Of a DNA stretch of 8,415 nucleotides, positions 1 through 7,165 are shown in pieces (position 1 is the stretch's first letter; the number at the start of each line of letters is the position of its first letter). The notes beneath the pieces were generated by a model. That model did no database searches. It was not told the origin of the DNA and worked only from the letters and a program-made list of their open reading frames with translations. Position numbers and translations under genes: made by a program. The stretch comes from Cocleimonas sp. (lineage in GTDB: Bacteria; Pseudomonadota; Gammaproteobacteria; Thiotrichales; Thiotrichaceae): contig JAGLBQ010000009.1 in NCBI GenBank assembly GCA_023146675.1, forward strand, positions 1 through 8,415, in the 5' to 3' direction.

Positions 1-707
1 GCCTGATTAGAGTTATTTGCATGCAGTGTTGATAGGCAAAGATGCCCCGTTTCTGCAAAGGCCATTGCATGCTCCATCGTCTCCTGCGTACGCACCTCAC
101 CAATCAAAATAACATCAGGTGCTTGGCGCAGGGTATTTTCCAGTGCATCCTCATAAGAATCCGTATCAACCCCTACTTCACGCTGGCTAATGAGACATTT
201 TTTATGTGGATGCACATACTCAATCGGATCTTCAATAGTAATAATATGCCCTGTAGAATTCGCATTACGATGATCTATCAGCGCAGCCAAAGATGTCGAC
301 TTACCTGACCCTGTACCACCAATAAACAGCACCAGACCACGTTTTTCCATAATCACATCTTTTAAAATCTGAGGTAGCCCAAGACTATCTGCATTAGGAA
401 TATCCACCTTAATATTACGGATGACCATTGCAATGTTATTACGCTGTCTGAATATATTGATACGAAAGCGCCCTATTCCCTTTTCATCCAACGCCAAATT
501 CATCTCAGGCTTATTATCGAATTGCTGCTGTTGATCACTATTCATCAGTGAACGAGCAATTTCATCCAGATTATCAGCGCTCATTTTCTCTTTGCTCAAG
601 GCACGTAATGTGCCTTGAAATTTTGCCGCAGGAGGAGCATTAAAAGTTAAGTATAAATCAGAGCCATCATTTTTGACTAAAATGCGTAGAAAGTTTTTAA
701 AATCCAT
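1..707 (-). CDS. pilU: PilU-type twitching motility ATPase (3' end cut by window)
   Basis: Cytoplasmic hexameric AAA+ ATPase of the type IV pilus machine; PilU works with PilT to power pilus retraction. Reading the complement from the ATG at 707-705 gives 235 full codons that run off the window at position 1; the family is about 370-380 aa, so roughly the last third is missing. Visible are the N-terminal PAS-like region beginning MDFKNFLRILVKNDGSDLYL, Walker A GGTGSGKST (residues 130-138), the Asp box ITIEDPIEY (156-164), Walker B VILIGEVR (199-206) and the His box TGHLCLSTLHANN (220-232). The GEVRTQETM wording and the MDF start fit PilU better than PilT. pilT usually precedes pilU, but here the gene just upstream is divergent glnD, so pilT is not in its usual place. 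No convincing Shine-Dalgarno is seen before the ATG (upstream message AATAATAACACT), yet no other in-frame start fits better. Family is certain; PilU over PilT is likely. Confidence 0.9.
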   Translation of the reverse strand, partial: MDFKNFLRILVKNDGSDLYLTFNAPPAAKFQGTLRALSKEKMSADNLDEIARSLMNSDQQQQFDNKPEMNLALDEKGIGRFRINIFRQRNNIAMVIRNIKVDIPNADSLGLPQILKDVIMEKRGLVLFIGGTGSGKSTSLAALIDHRNANSTGHIITIEDPIEYVHPHKKCLISQREVGVDTDSYEDALENTLRQAPDVILIGEVRTQETMEHAMAFAETGHLCLSTLHANNSNQ

Positions 708-986
708 AGTGTTATTATTTTTATTGATTAAAGGGTATTTTTCAGCATAAATCATCACCTATAAAACACATAGTGATAGCTGACTAAATGCAACCAACAA
801 AAAATGGAAGCAAAACCTATCTAGCCATTTTTTTAATTTCATTTTCAGGCTATGCTCCTCTCATTCTTACCTATCCAATAGAATAGAGTACAGCATTAAC
901 CCTATCAGGTAAGACAAAAATAACCTTACTCACCTAGTCCGCTTAGAAATACACTTTTGATACTTGCTAACGAGCCATATCCATCC
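708..986. other. Divergent intergenic region pilU / glnD
   Basis: About 280 bases between two divergently read genes, so it must hold both promoters. The sequence is A/T-rich. I find no convincing pair of sigma-70 boxes on either strand, no tRNA and no credible ORF. A short inverted pair GTAAG/CTTAC around 910-931 is too weak to call. The interval also contains the TTG codon at 957, a possible earlier start for glnD. Confidence 0.5.
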
Positions 987-3557
987 ATGCAACTAAAAAA
1001 AACACTCATCCAAAATAATCAACAATTACAACAAGATTTCACCAATGGTATTGCTATCAAACAATTACTGCACCAGCGCAGTGATCTCATTGACTCTATT
1101 CTTACCAACTTATGGCAACAAAATAAGCTATCAGATAATAACATCGCCTCATTAGTCGCCGTCGGGGGCTATGGTCGTCGTGAGATGCATCCTGCTTCTG
1201 ATATTGATTTATTAATCTTGCTCAATGTAGAGCCGAATACGCAGGAACAAGCGTTGTTATCTGATTTTATTACCGCACTTTGGGATCTGGGTTTGGAGAT
1301 TGGGCAGAGTGTACGCACGTTGAATGAGTGTATTGAAGAGGCAGAGAAAGACTTAACCATTATTACTAATCTAATGGAATCGCGCTTGCTCACAGGGAGT
1401 GAGGCATTATTTCAACAGTTACAGACACAAGTGCAAGAATCTGATCTTTGGCCAAGCAGTAACTTCTTTGCAGCGAAATTAGCGGAGCAGAAAAAACGTT
1501 ATCAGCATTATGGTGATTCTTCCTATCGCGTGGAGCCTAATTTAAAAGAAGGCCCAGGCGGGATGCGCGATATTCAGATGATTGACTGGATTATTCAGCG
1601 TGAATATGGCACCAGTTCGCTGTTACTTTTAGTTAAAGAGGATATTGTCAGCCAAGAGGAATTAGAAACGTTAGTAGAGGGGCGCAATTATTTATGGAAG
1701 GTGCGCTTTGGGTTACATCAATTGGCGGGGCGTAAGGAAGATCGTTTATTATTTAATTATCAACGCCCGCTAGCTAAGCAGTTTGGTTATGAAGGAAGTG
1801 AAGAGGATAATGCCTGTATTGAAGGGTTTATGCAGCAATATTACCGCACCATTACCTCACTGGAACGTATTACCGAAGTTATTTTAGGCATTTTACGTGA
1901 ACGTATTTTTAGTCAATCAGCAGCAACGGAGCAAATCAATTCATTTTATCTCAATCAAAGTGGCTATTTGGGTCTTGTTGATGAGAATTTATTTGCACAG
2001 CATCCACATACCTTATTAGAAGTGTTTCATATGCTGCAAATCACTCCACATATGGTGGGCATGTCCGCCAATACTATTCGTGCTATTCGCGCTAATTTGC
2101 ATTTAATTGATCAGGATTTTCGTGATAAGCAACAGCATAAGCAATTGTTTATGAAAATAATATCAGAATCACAGGGCATTACTTTTGTTCTGCATCGCAT
2201 GAATCGTTACGGTGTATTAGCCGCTTATATTCCTGCTTTTGCGAATATTGTTGGACGTATGCAATATGATTTATTCCATGCCTACACCGTGGATGAGCAT
2301 ACACTTAAAGTTGTTCACAATGTGCGCCGTTTGAGCTGCCCAGAAGGAGCTAAGGAATTACCACTTTGTAGCCAGATTTTCCATTCACTCCTAAAACCAC
2401 ATGTACTCTACCTTGCTGCGCTATTTCATGACATTGCTAAAGGGCGAGGTGGATCACATTCAGAAAAAGGCGCGCAGGATGCTCTGGATTTTTGTCTGGC
2501 GCATGGCATGAATGTCCACGCATCCCATACCGTTAGTTGGCTAGTCAAACAGCATTTATTAATGAGTAGTATCGCGCAACGCAAAGACACCAGTGATGCG
2601 GATGTCATTATGCAATTTGCAGATACCGTCACCTTAGCGACACGGCTTGATTATCTTTATCTGCTCACTATTTGTGATATTCGCGCCACCAACCCCAACT
2701 TATTAACAAGCTGGAAACATACCTTATTAAAAGATTTATATCAAAATACACGCCTTCATTTGCTCAATAAAGACTCTATCACTACCAATACAGAAAAGAT
2801 TATTCAAGAGAAAAAAGAAGCGGTTCAACAACAGGCATCACCCCTTAAGATCAGCAAAGCTGTACAACAAGAATTTTGGCAACGCCTTAATGCAAATTAT
2901 ATTTTACACACACCGATCTATATGCTGCGTTGGCATATCAACCTGCTTGCTACTAATCAGCAAGAAAATATTGTCGCCATCAAACAACATCGAAATAATA
3001 GCAGCACCTTGTTATTTATTTATGCAAAAAATCATCATGATTTCTTTATGCGTATTACATCTGCCATTGAAAAACTACGATTAGATATTGTTTCTGCTAG
3101 AATTTATTTTACCAAAGACGACCAGTACTCCCTAACAACCCTGTATTTACTCAGCGCAGACGGCAAGCCAATTAGCAATAAAGAGGATATTCATCTTATT
3201 CAGAGAGCGGTAGAGAAAAGCCTGAATGATGAGAAGCTTAATATAGATCGCCAACACTACCACATGCCACGCCAACTTAAATGTTTTGACACCCCCACAC
3301 GAGTTAGTTTTAGCCAAGATAACACACGACAGCAGACCGTGGTAACGCTTAAAACAGCCGATTCACCGGGGTTATTAACGCATATTAGTCAGGTATTTCA
3401 TGAGCATAAAATACACCTGCACAGCGCACGCATTGCGACCTTAGGCGAAGAAGTGGAGGATATTTTTCATCTTACATTGGCAGATGGTGGGCTTTTGGAT
3501 GATGTTGAGTTGCAGAAGGAACTGGAGAAGGAATTACAATTGCGGTTGGAGTGTTAA
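987..3557 (+). CDS. glnD: Bifunctional [protein-PII] uridylyltransferase / uridylyl-removing enzyme
   Basis: Cytoplasmic sensor of glutamine that adds UMP to PII proteins (GlnB/GlnK) when glutamine is low and removes it when glutamine is high, controlling glutamine synthetase and nitrogen-responsive transcription. From the ATG at 987 the protein is 856 aa, close to the family size (E. coli about 890). Domains in order: nucleotidyltransferase with GGYGRREMHPASDID (residues 60-74, metal-binding Asp72/Asp74); the GlnD helical region with LKEGPGGMRDIQ (from about 186); the HD hydrolase domain with the HD pair at 481-482 in LAALFHDIAKGRGGSHSEKG; then two C-terminal ACT domains (about 672-735 and 780-850) that bind glutamine. 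All key motifs look intact. An in-frame TTG at 957 would add ten residues; I prefer the ATG because the family normally starts shortly before such a sequence. Neither start has a strong ribosome-binding site. It stands alone, divergent from pilU and separated from the next gene by 268 bases. Confidence 0.96.
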   Translation: MQLKKTLIQNNQQLQQDFTNGIAIKQLLHQRSDLIDSILTNLWQQNKLSDNNIASLVAVGGYGRREMHPASDIDLLILLNVEPNTQEQALLSDFITALWDLGLEIGQSVRTLNECIEEAEKDLTIITNLMESRLLTGSEALFQQLQTQVQESDLWPSSNFFAAKLAEQKKRYQHYGDSSYRVEPNLKEGPGGMRDIQMIDWIIQREYGTSSLLLLVKEDIVSQEELETLVEGRNYLWKVRFGLHQLAGRKEDRLLFNYQRPLAKQFGYEGSEEDNACIEGFMQQYYRTITSLERITEVILGILRERIFSQSAATEQINSFYLNQSGYLGLVDENLFAQHPHTLLEVFHMLQITPHMVGMSANTIRAIRANLHLIDQDFRDKQQHKQLFMKIISESQGITFVLHRMNRYGVLAAYIPAFANIVGRMQYDLFHAYTVDEHTLKVVHNVRRLSCPEGAKELPLCSQIFHSLLKPHVLYLAALFHDIAKGRGGSHSEKGAQDALDFCLAHGMNVHASHTVSWLVKQHLLMSSIAQRKDTSDADVIMQFADTVTLATRLDYLYLLTICDIRATNPNLLTSWKHTLLKDLYQNTRLHLLNKDSITTNTEKIIQEKKEAVQQQASPLKISKAVQQEFWQRLNANYILHTPIYMLRWHINLLATNQQENIVAIKQHRNNSSTLLFIYAKNHHDFFMRITSAIEKLRLDIVSARIYFTKDDQYSLTTLYLLSADGKPISNKEDIHLIQRAVEKSLNDEKLNIDRQHYHMPRQLKCFDTPTRVSFSQDNTRQQTVVTLKTADSPGLLTHISQVFHEHKIHLHSARIATLGEEVEDIFHLTLADGGLLDDVELQKELEKELQLRLEC

Positions 3558-3615
3558 ATCAAGCTAAAAGCACCATCATCTTGACAGCAAAGCTCTTTCC
3601 ATCAGATGATTAACG

Positions 3616-3753
3616 AATAATTGGGTAGTGGGTCAGATCTATGATTTTTAAAAAAGAACTGCAGAAAAATAAATATTAATTCAATGATCTAGATGTTGTT
3701 TTCTGCTTTGAAATATCATAATTTCACAGAAATGACCCACTATCAATTTATTT
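3616..3753. repeat. Imperfect long palindrome, MITE-like
   Basis: The outer arms are TAGTGGGTCA (3626-3635) and its exact reverse complement TGACCCACTA (3733-3742). The similarity continues outward with small differences into AATAATTGGG on the left and TCAATTTATT on the right, making arms of about 20 bases. A second perfect inverted pair sits inside, GCAGAAAA (3661-3668) and TTTTCTGC (3699-3706), lying 25 and 26 bases from the respective outer arms, so the whole block is symmetric. It has no coding capacity. This arrangement suits a small non-autonomous inverted-repeat element or a large RNA/DNA hairpin. No clear target-site duplication is seen, and no second copy lies in this window. Confidence 0.55.
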
Positions 3754-3811
3754 TGTCTGGGTACTTAGAACCAGCTACGCTAACAATCATTTGTCATATT
3801 TTAACCGTCTC

Positions 3812-3817
3812 GGAGAA
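3812..3817 (+). promoter_or_regulatory. Ribosome binding site of the dsrS-like gene
   Basis: GGAGAA lies eight bases before the ATG at 3826. It is the clearest Shine-Dalgarno in the window and fixes the start of the first gene of the five-gene run. Confidence 0.75.
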
Positions 3818-3825
3818 GCGACTCA

Positions 3826-4947
3826 ATGCAACTATCCAACGCTGACAGCCTGCGCCTCAATGTACTTTTAGCTCAATCTTTAAAAGCCATTCGTATTAAT
3901 GAAAGTAGCATGACCGTGCATGCCTTAACGGACAAAGGTGAAGCAAAGGTTGCGCTTAACCCTACGGTGCGTGATGAGCAGTATTTACGCTGGGTGCGTG
4001 AGTTATTATCGTTAAAAACAACGGGTTCTCCTGGTGGTTATCCTGTTTATATCAAGACATGGACGCGTATGGGTCATGCGGATAACACCTTGGAACATAT
4101 GTTATTGCTGGGCGAGCCTGAGGCGGTTATTGCGGTGGTTTATTCTCCTGCGGTTAGTCATGAAATTGCTCTACGCGCATGGTGGGCGCATCCGACGCTT
4201 GAGGTTGCACGTCGCTTAATGACCTATCCTGAGGTTGTTGAGGGTGAGCTTGGGCTAGAGTTAGCTGAGTTTTTAATGGAGTTTTTACCGTTTGAGGAGC
4301 ATCAGGTGGATGTGGTGGATATGGTTCGTTTATGTCTGCAAGGATCTCTGATTAGTGACCAGCAAAAGATGGATCTTTGGACGCGTGCTAAACGCCGTAA
4401 TCCCTATTATGTTGGCTTTTTGCATACAGATCCACAGAAAATACCGCTGAAAGCCTCGCCTTCTCAACATCATTTAGCATTAAAAAAACAATTACAACCT
4501 CTGCTGGATGATAATAATATTTATGCTCTCGCATTGTGCCGAGTATTATCCACAGAGGGGCAACGGTGGTTGCAAACACTAAAAAATGCAATCCATAAAC
4601 CTGTTGATCAAGACGTAGTGATTTCTTTATTTACTGCCATTAAATGTTTTTTTGACCTACCTTTTGCGGAAAGACGTGGGGCGCATAGCATCGATATTGC
4701 CTTACAACGCGCAGAAGATTCTATTAAACCCTCTGATCATCACTCTGAGGAATTAAATACGGTGTTAGAAACACTGGATAAACACTATCTGGATAAATTC
4801 TTAGCATTAATGTTGCTAGCTCAGCTTGGAGAAAATACATTAACCCCTATATTTAGTGGTAATGAATCAGTGGGGAAAGTCATGCGCAGGCGATTAAACC
4901 CACTAACTGAACCTTTATTAGAAAAAACTGATATACTTATGTCATAA
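3826..4947 (+). CDS. dsrS: DsrS-like sulfur-oxidation accessory protein
   Basis: Predicted soluble cytoplasmic protein of 373 aa with no signal peptide or membrane segment. I recognise the N-terminal pattern (NADSLRLNVLLAQSLKAIRI, then TDKGEAKVALNP and GSPGGYPVYIKTWTRMG around residues 67-83, LLLGEPEAVIAVVYSP around 93-108, RAWWAHP around 116-122, and YYVGFLHT near 193-200) as that of DsrS, encoded at the end of the dsr cluster of purple sulfur bacteria such as Allochromatium vinosum. That assignment is from memory of the family, not a search. DsrS has no known catalytic activity; in A. vinosum it is linked to oxidation of stored sulfur, apparently through levels of other Dsr proteins. The gene opens a run that includes cysG for siroheme, the precursor of the sulfite reductase cofactor, which supports the call. 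No catalytic motif stands out. If it is not DsrS proper, it is a paralogue or a conserved protein of the same type. Confidence 0.65.
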   Translation: MQLSNADSLRLNVLLAQSLKAIRINESSMTVHALTDKGEAKVALNPTVRDEQYLRWVRELLSLKTTGSPGGYPVYIKTWTRMGHADNTLEHMLLLGEPEAVIAVVYSPAVSHEIALRAWWAHPTLEVARRLMTYPEVVEGELGLELAEFLMEFLPFEEHQVDVVDMVRLCLQGSLISDQQKMDLWTRAKRRNPYYVGFLHTDPQKIPLKASPSQHHLALKKQLQPLLDDNNIYALALCRVLSTEGQRWLQTLKNAIHKPVDQDVVISLFTAIKCFFDLPFAERRGAHSIDIALQRAEDSIKPSDHHSEELNTVLETLDKHYLDKFLALMLLAQLGENTLTPIFSGNESVGKVMRRRLNPLTEPLLEKTDILMS

Positions 4948-4993
4948 TAAGTTATCTGTATATCCTCTAACCCCGTTATATGAGAATTCCCTT

Positions 4994-5230
4994 ATGCCTT
5001 ACTATGTCTTTAAAATTACCCAACCTACACCTATTGTTAAAAACCTTGCATTTCTAAAAGAGTTTGAAGTGTATAAAGAAGCGCGTAATTATGCCCGCGA
5101 AATGCGAGCGACTGTACCAATTGATGGGGGCATCAACTTTAAACTAGCACATGCCGTTACCCAGCTTGGTGCGGAAGAGATGTTAATGGAAAAGCGTGAT
5201 GAAACGGTGGTGATGGAATGGGAAAAATAA
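4994..5230 (+). CDS. Small conserved-looking protein of unknown function (78 aa)
   Basis: A 78-residue soluble protein, second in the operon, 46 bases after the dsrS-like gene. It begins MPYYVFKIT and has a pattern of beta strand (3-9), helix (about 22-39, FEVYKEARNYAREMRA), strand (47-55) and helix (56-66), ending in an acidic/charged tail. No Cys residues, no membrane segment and no catalytic motif are seen. The start is the ATG at 4994, with GAG (4982-4984) as a modest ribosome-binding site. I know of no assigned function; similar short proteins of the type YYVYKI...EARxxAR seem familiar from sulfur-oxidising gammaproteobacteria, but I cannot verify this. The next gene starts on the base right after its stop codon and in the same frame, so the two are almost certainly translated together. 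Confidence 0.75.
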   Translation: MPYYVFKITQPTPIVKNLAFLKEFEVYKEARNYAREMRATVPIDGGINFKLAHAVTQLGAEEMLMEKRDETVVMEWEK

Positions 5231-5710
5231 GTGGATGAGGATCAATACCGCAAGCTCTACCACGAATTAAATCCCGATCGTTGTGTATTTGAAAAATCAA
5301 TCAATAACCGCCGTTGTGATTGTGAACTAAAACGCCGCTTCTTAATTGCCACGCGTGAAGGCATTGCTTGTCGCTCAAAAACTGCTCTGGCAGAGTGTAC
5401 CCTGCTTTTAAATACGATGCGCGATCGATCCCGCTTTGCGCTTAAGCTGGTGACTGTCACTGGACCTGTGCCGCACAATAAAGAATTACGTGTACAGGCT
5501 GGCGGTTTACTCGGGTTACAAAACATGGCCCAGCCTGACTCGAAAGGCTCAGGTACTGTGTTTAATATCCACAAAACAGTTGAAGCAACCCTCGTGGAAT
5601 ATGGCAGTATTGAAGCGATACCGTTTAGTGACATTATTAAAGATATTTCTGCCTATAAAGTACGAAAAAAACGCACTAAAAAATCCCATTCTAAATCTCG
5701 GAGACGTTAG
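5231..5710 (+). CDS. Cysteine-containing protein with basic tail, function unknown (159 aa)
   Basis: A 159-residue soluble protein starting with GTG directly after the TAA of the preceding gene; a GGGA at 5220-5223, seven bases upstream, supports that start, and the in-frame TAA prevents any earlier one. Five Cys residues cluster in the first third (Cys18, 28, 30, 47, 56), with CDC at 28-30, in a context RCVFEKSINNRRCDC...REGIACRS that could bind a metal or an iron-sulfur cluster; this is inference. A helical stretch TLLLNTMRDRSRFALKL follows, then TGPVPHNKELRVQAGGLLGLQ (79-99). The last 17 residues are almost all Lys, Arg or Ser (VRKKRTKKSHSKSRRR), suggesting contact with nucleic acid or an acidic partner. 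I do not recognise a named family. It sits six bases before cysG, so a role near siroheme or sulfur metabolism is plausible but unproven. Confidence 0.8.
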   Translation: MDEDQYRKLYHELNPDRCVFEKSINNRRCDCELKRRFLIATREGIACRSKTALAECTLLLNTMRDRSRFALKLVTVTGPVPHNKELRVQAGGLLGLQNMAQPDSKGSGTVFNIHKTVEATLVEYGSIEAIPFSDIIKDISAYKVRKKRTKKSHSKSRRR

Positions 5711-5716
5711 CTGAAG

Positions 5717-7138
5717 ATGAAACATTTTCCTATTTTTCTTACCCTAAAAGATCGCCAATGCACCGTTATCGGTGGTGGTATCGTTGCCAATCGAAAAATA
5801 AAAACCTTGCTTAAATCAGGTGCAAAGGTAACCCTTATTTCCCCGCAGTTATGCGATGAATTACAACAAAAAGTGGCTGAGAAGAGCATCACTTATATTG
5901 CACGTCATTTTGAAACCTCTGATTTAGATAATAGCTTTATTGCCATTGCCGCAACGAATGATACGGAGGTGAATAGTGATATTGGCAAACTAGCAGAGCA
6001 AAAAAATATTCTTGTTAATGTTGCTGATAATCAAGAAGCAAGCAGTTTTATTATGCCATCGGTGCTTGATCGCTCACCTGTTACTGTTGCGGTATCCACA
6101 GGGGGTGCTTCGCCTGTGCTGGCAAGACGCTTGCGAATGAAGCTAGAAAGTCTAATTCCTTCTGCTTGTGGGCATCTTGCTAGTATTAGTGAAGAGTACC
6201 GAGCAAAGGTTAAGGCGCATTTTCCAGAGCAACGACAACGCAAAGATTTTTGGGAAACCGCATTAGCAGGTCCTTTTGCAGAGCTTGTCTATGCAGGTCA
6301 AGATGATATGGCACGTCAACTATTAGACGAGCTACTAGAAAAAGAACAAGATAAACACCCCATGGGTGAGGTTTATCTTGTGGGAGCAGGACCTGGTGAT
6401 CCTGATCTTCTGACCTTTAAGGCAGTACGATTAATGCAACAAGCCGATGTAATGGTCTATGACCGACTGGTTTCACAACCCATTCTAGCAATGGCAAATA
6501 CAAAAGCCGAACGCTATTATGTTGGCAAAGAAAAAGATAATCATGCCGTACCGCAAGATAAAATCAATGATCTATTGGTTGATTTAGCCAAACAAGGAAA
6601 ACGCGTCTTGCGTCTTAAAGGGGGCGATCCCTTTATCTTTGGGCGGGGTGGTGAAGAAATTGAAACATTAGCTGAAAATAATGTGCCTTTTCAAGTGGTT
6701 CCTGGCATTACTGCCGCTGCTGGTTGTGCGAGTTACTCTGGCATTCCACTCACACATCGAGACCATGCGCAATCTGTCACCTTCGCAACAGGACATCTTA
6801 AAGACGGCACTATTAACCTTAATTGGGAACAGCTAGTACAACCCCATCACACCCTTGTTTTCTATATGGGCCTAACAGGCATCAGCGTTATTAGTGAGCA
6901 ATTGCAAGCGCATGGCATGTCCGCAGATATGCCTGCCGCCTTAGTTGAACAAGGCACAACACGCAATCAACGTGTACATGTAGGCACCGTAGGTAATTTG
7001 CCACAACTAGTAAAAGATTCAGGAGTACGCGCCCCTACGCTGACTATTATCGGTGATGTCGTACAGTTGCATGAAAAACTTAACTGGTATGTGCCAGAAC
7101 GCTATGTACCCGAAACAGAGTTTAGCCGAAACAAATAA
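5717..7138 (+). CDS. cysG: Siroheme synthase (three-function CysG)
   Basis: Makes siroheme from uroporphyrinogen III: the C-terminal half methylates with S-adenosylmethionine to precorrin-2, and the N-terminal half oxidises this with NAD+ to sirohydrochlorin and inserts ferrous iron. The 473-aa length matches the family (Salmonella 457). N-terminal dehydrogenase/chelatase: GGGIVANRK (19-27) for NAD, catalytic Asp104 in NVADN, FIMPSVLDRSP (111-121), STGGASPVLARRLR (127-140). C-terminal methyltransferase: VGAGPGDPDLLT (222-233), VYDRLVS (247-253) with Asp249, VGK (269-271), LKGGDPFIFGRGGEE (300-314), VPGITAAAGC (328-337), SGIPLTHRDHAQSV (341-354), VFYMG (381-385). The residue matching the Salmonella phosphoserine Ser128 is Thr here. 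ATG at 5717; GGAGA at 5700-5704 is a slightly distant ribosome-binding site. Siroheme serves assimilatory sulfite reductase and is the precursor for the dissimilatory type; the dsrS-like gene upstream points to the latter. Confidence 0.97.
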   Translation: MKHFPIFLTLKDRQCTVIGGGIVANRKIKTLLKSGAKVTLISPQLCDELQQKVAEKSITYIARHFETSDLDNSFIAIAATNDTEVNSDIGKLAEQKNILVNVADNQEASSFIMPSVLDRSPVTVAVSTGGASPVLARRLRMKLESLIPSACGHLASISEEYRAKVKAHFPEQRQRKDFWETALAGPFAELVYAGQDDMARQLLDELLEKEQDKHPMGEVYLVGAGPGDPDLLTFKAVRLMQQADVMVYDRLVSQPILAMANTKAERYYVGKEKDNHAVPQDKINDLLVDLAKQGKRVLRLKGGDPFIFGRGGEEIETLAENNVPFQVVPGITAAAGCASYSGIPLTHRDHAQSVTFATGHLKDGTINLNWEQLVQPHHTLVFYMGLTGISVISEQLQAHGMSADMPAALVEQGTTRNQRVHVGTVGNLPQLVKDSGVRAPTLTIIGDVVQLHEKLNWYVPERYVPETEFSRNK

Positions 7139-7165
7139 TCCCAACATTTTAAACGGAACACCCCA

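Larger units (their letters stand above)
3558..3825. other. Intergenic region between glnD and the dsrS-like operon
   Basis: This gap should carry the end of the glnD transcript and the promoter of the next operon. Just after glnD an inverted pair ATCATCT (3575-3581) / AGATGAT (3604-3610) could form a stem, but no T-run follows, so it is not a clear terminator. Most of the middle is an imperfect palindrome, listed separately. A weak sigma-70-like pair follows it: TTGTCT (3753-3758) and TACGCT (3776-3781), 17 bases apart. This is a guess only. Confidence 0.45.

Noticed and set aside
42..308. Plus-strand open frame of 88 codons
   Set aside because: It lies opposite the pilU coding strand across the Walker A to His box region, and its translation resembles no protein; the minus strand reads a perfect PilU.
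957..986. TTG at 957 as the glnD start
   Set aside because: Would add ten unremarkable residues; the ATG at 987 is the more usual codon and neither has a clear ribosome-binding site, so it is kept only as an alternative.
3575..3610. Terminator after glnD from ATCATCT/AGATGAT
   Set aside because: A seven-base stem with a 22-base loop and no following T-run is not a convincing intrinsic terminator.
3753..3781. Sigma-70-like promoter TTGTCT - 17 bases - TACGCT before the dsrS-like gene
   Set aside because: Only four and three of six matches to consensus; such matches arise by chance in A/T-rich DNA.
5257..5634. Minus-strand open frame of 125 codons
   Set aside because: Lies opposite the 159-aa gene, which has a good ribosome-binding site and tight operon spacing; the minus frame has no start signal or recognisable motif.
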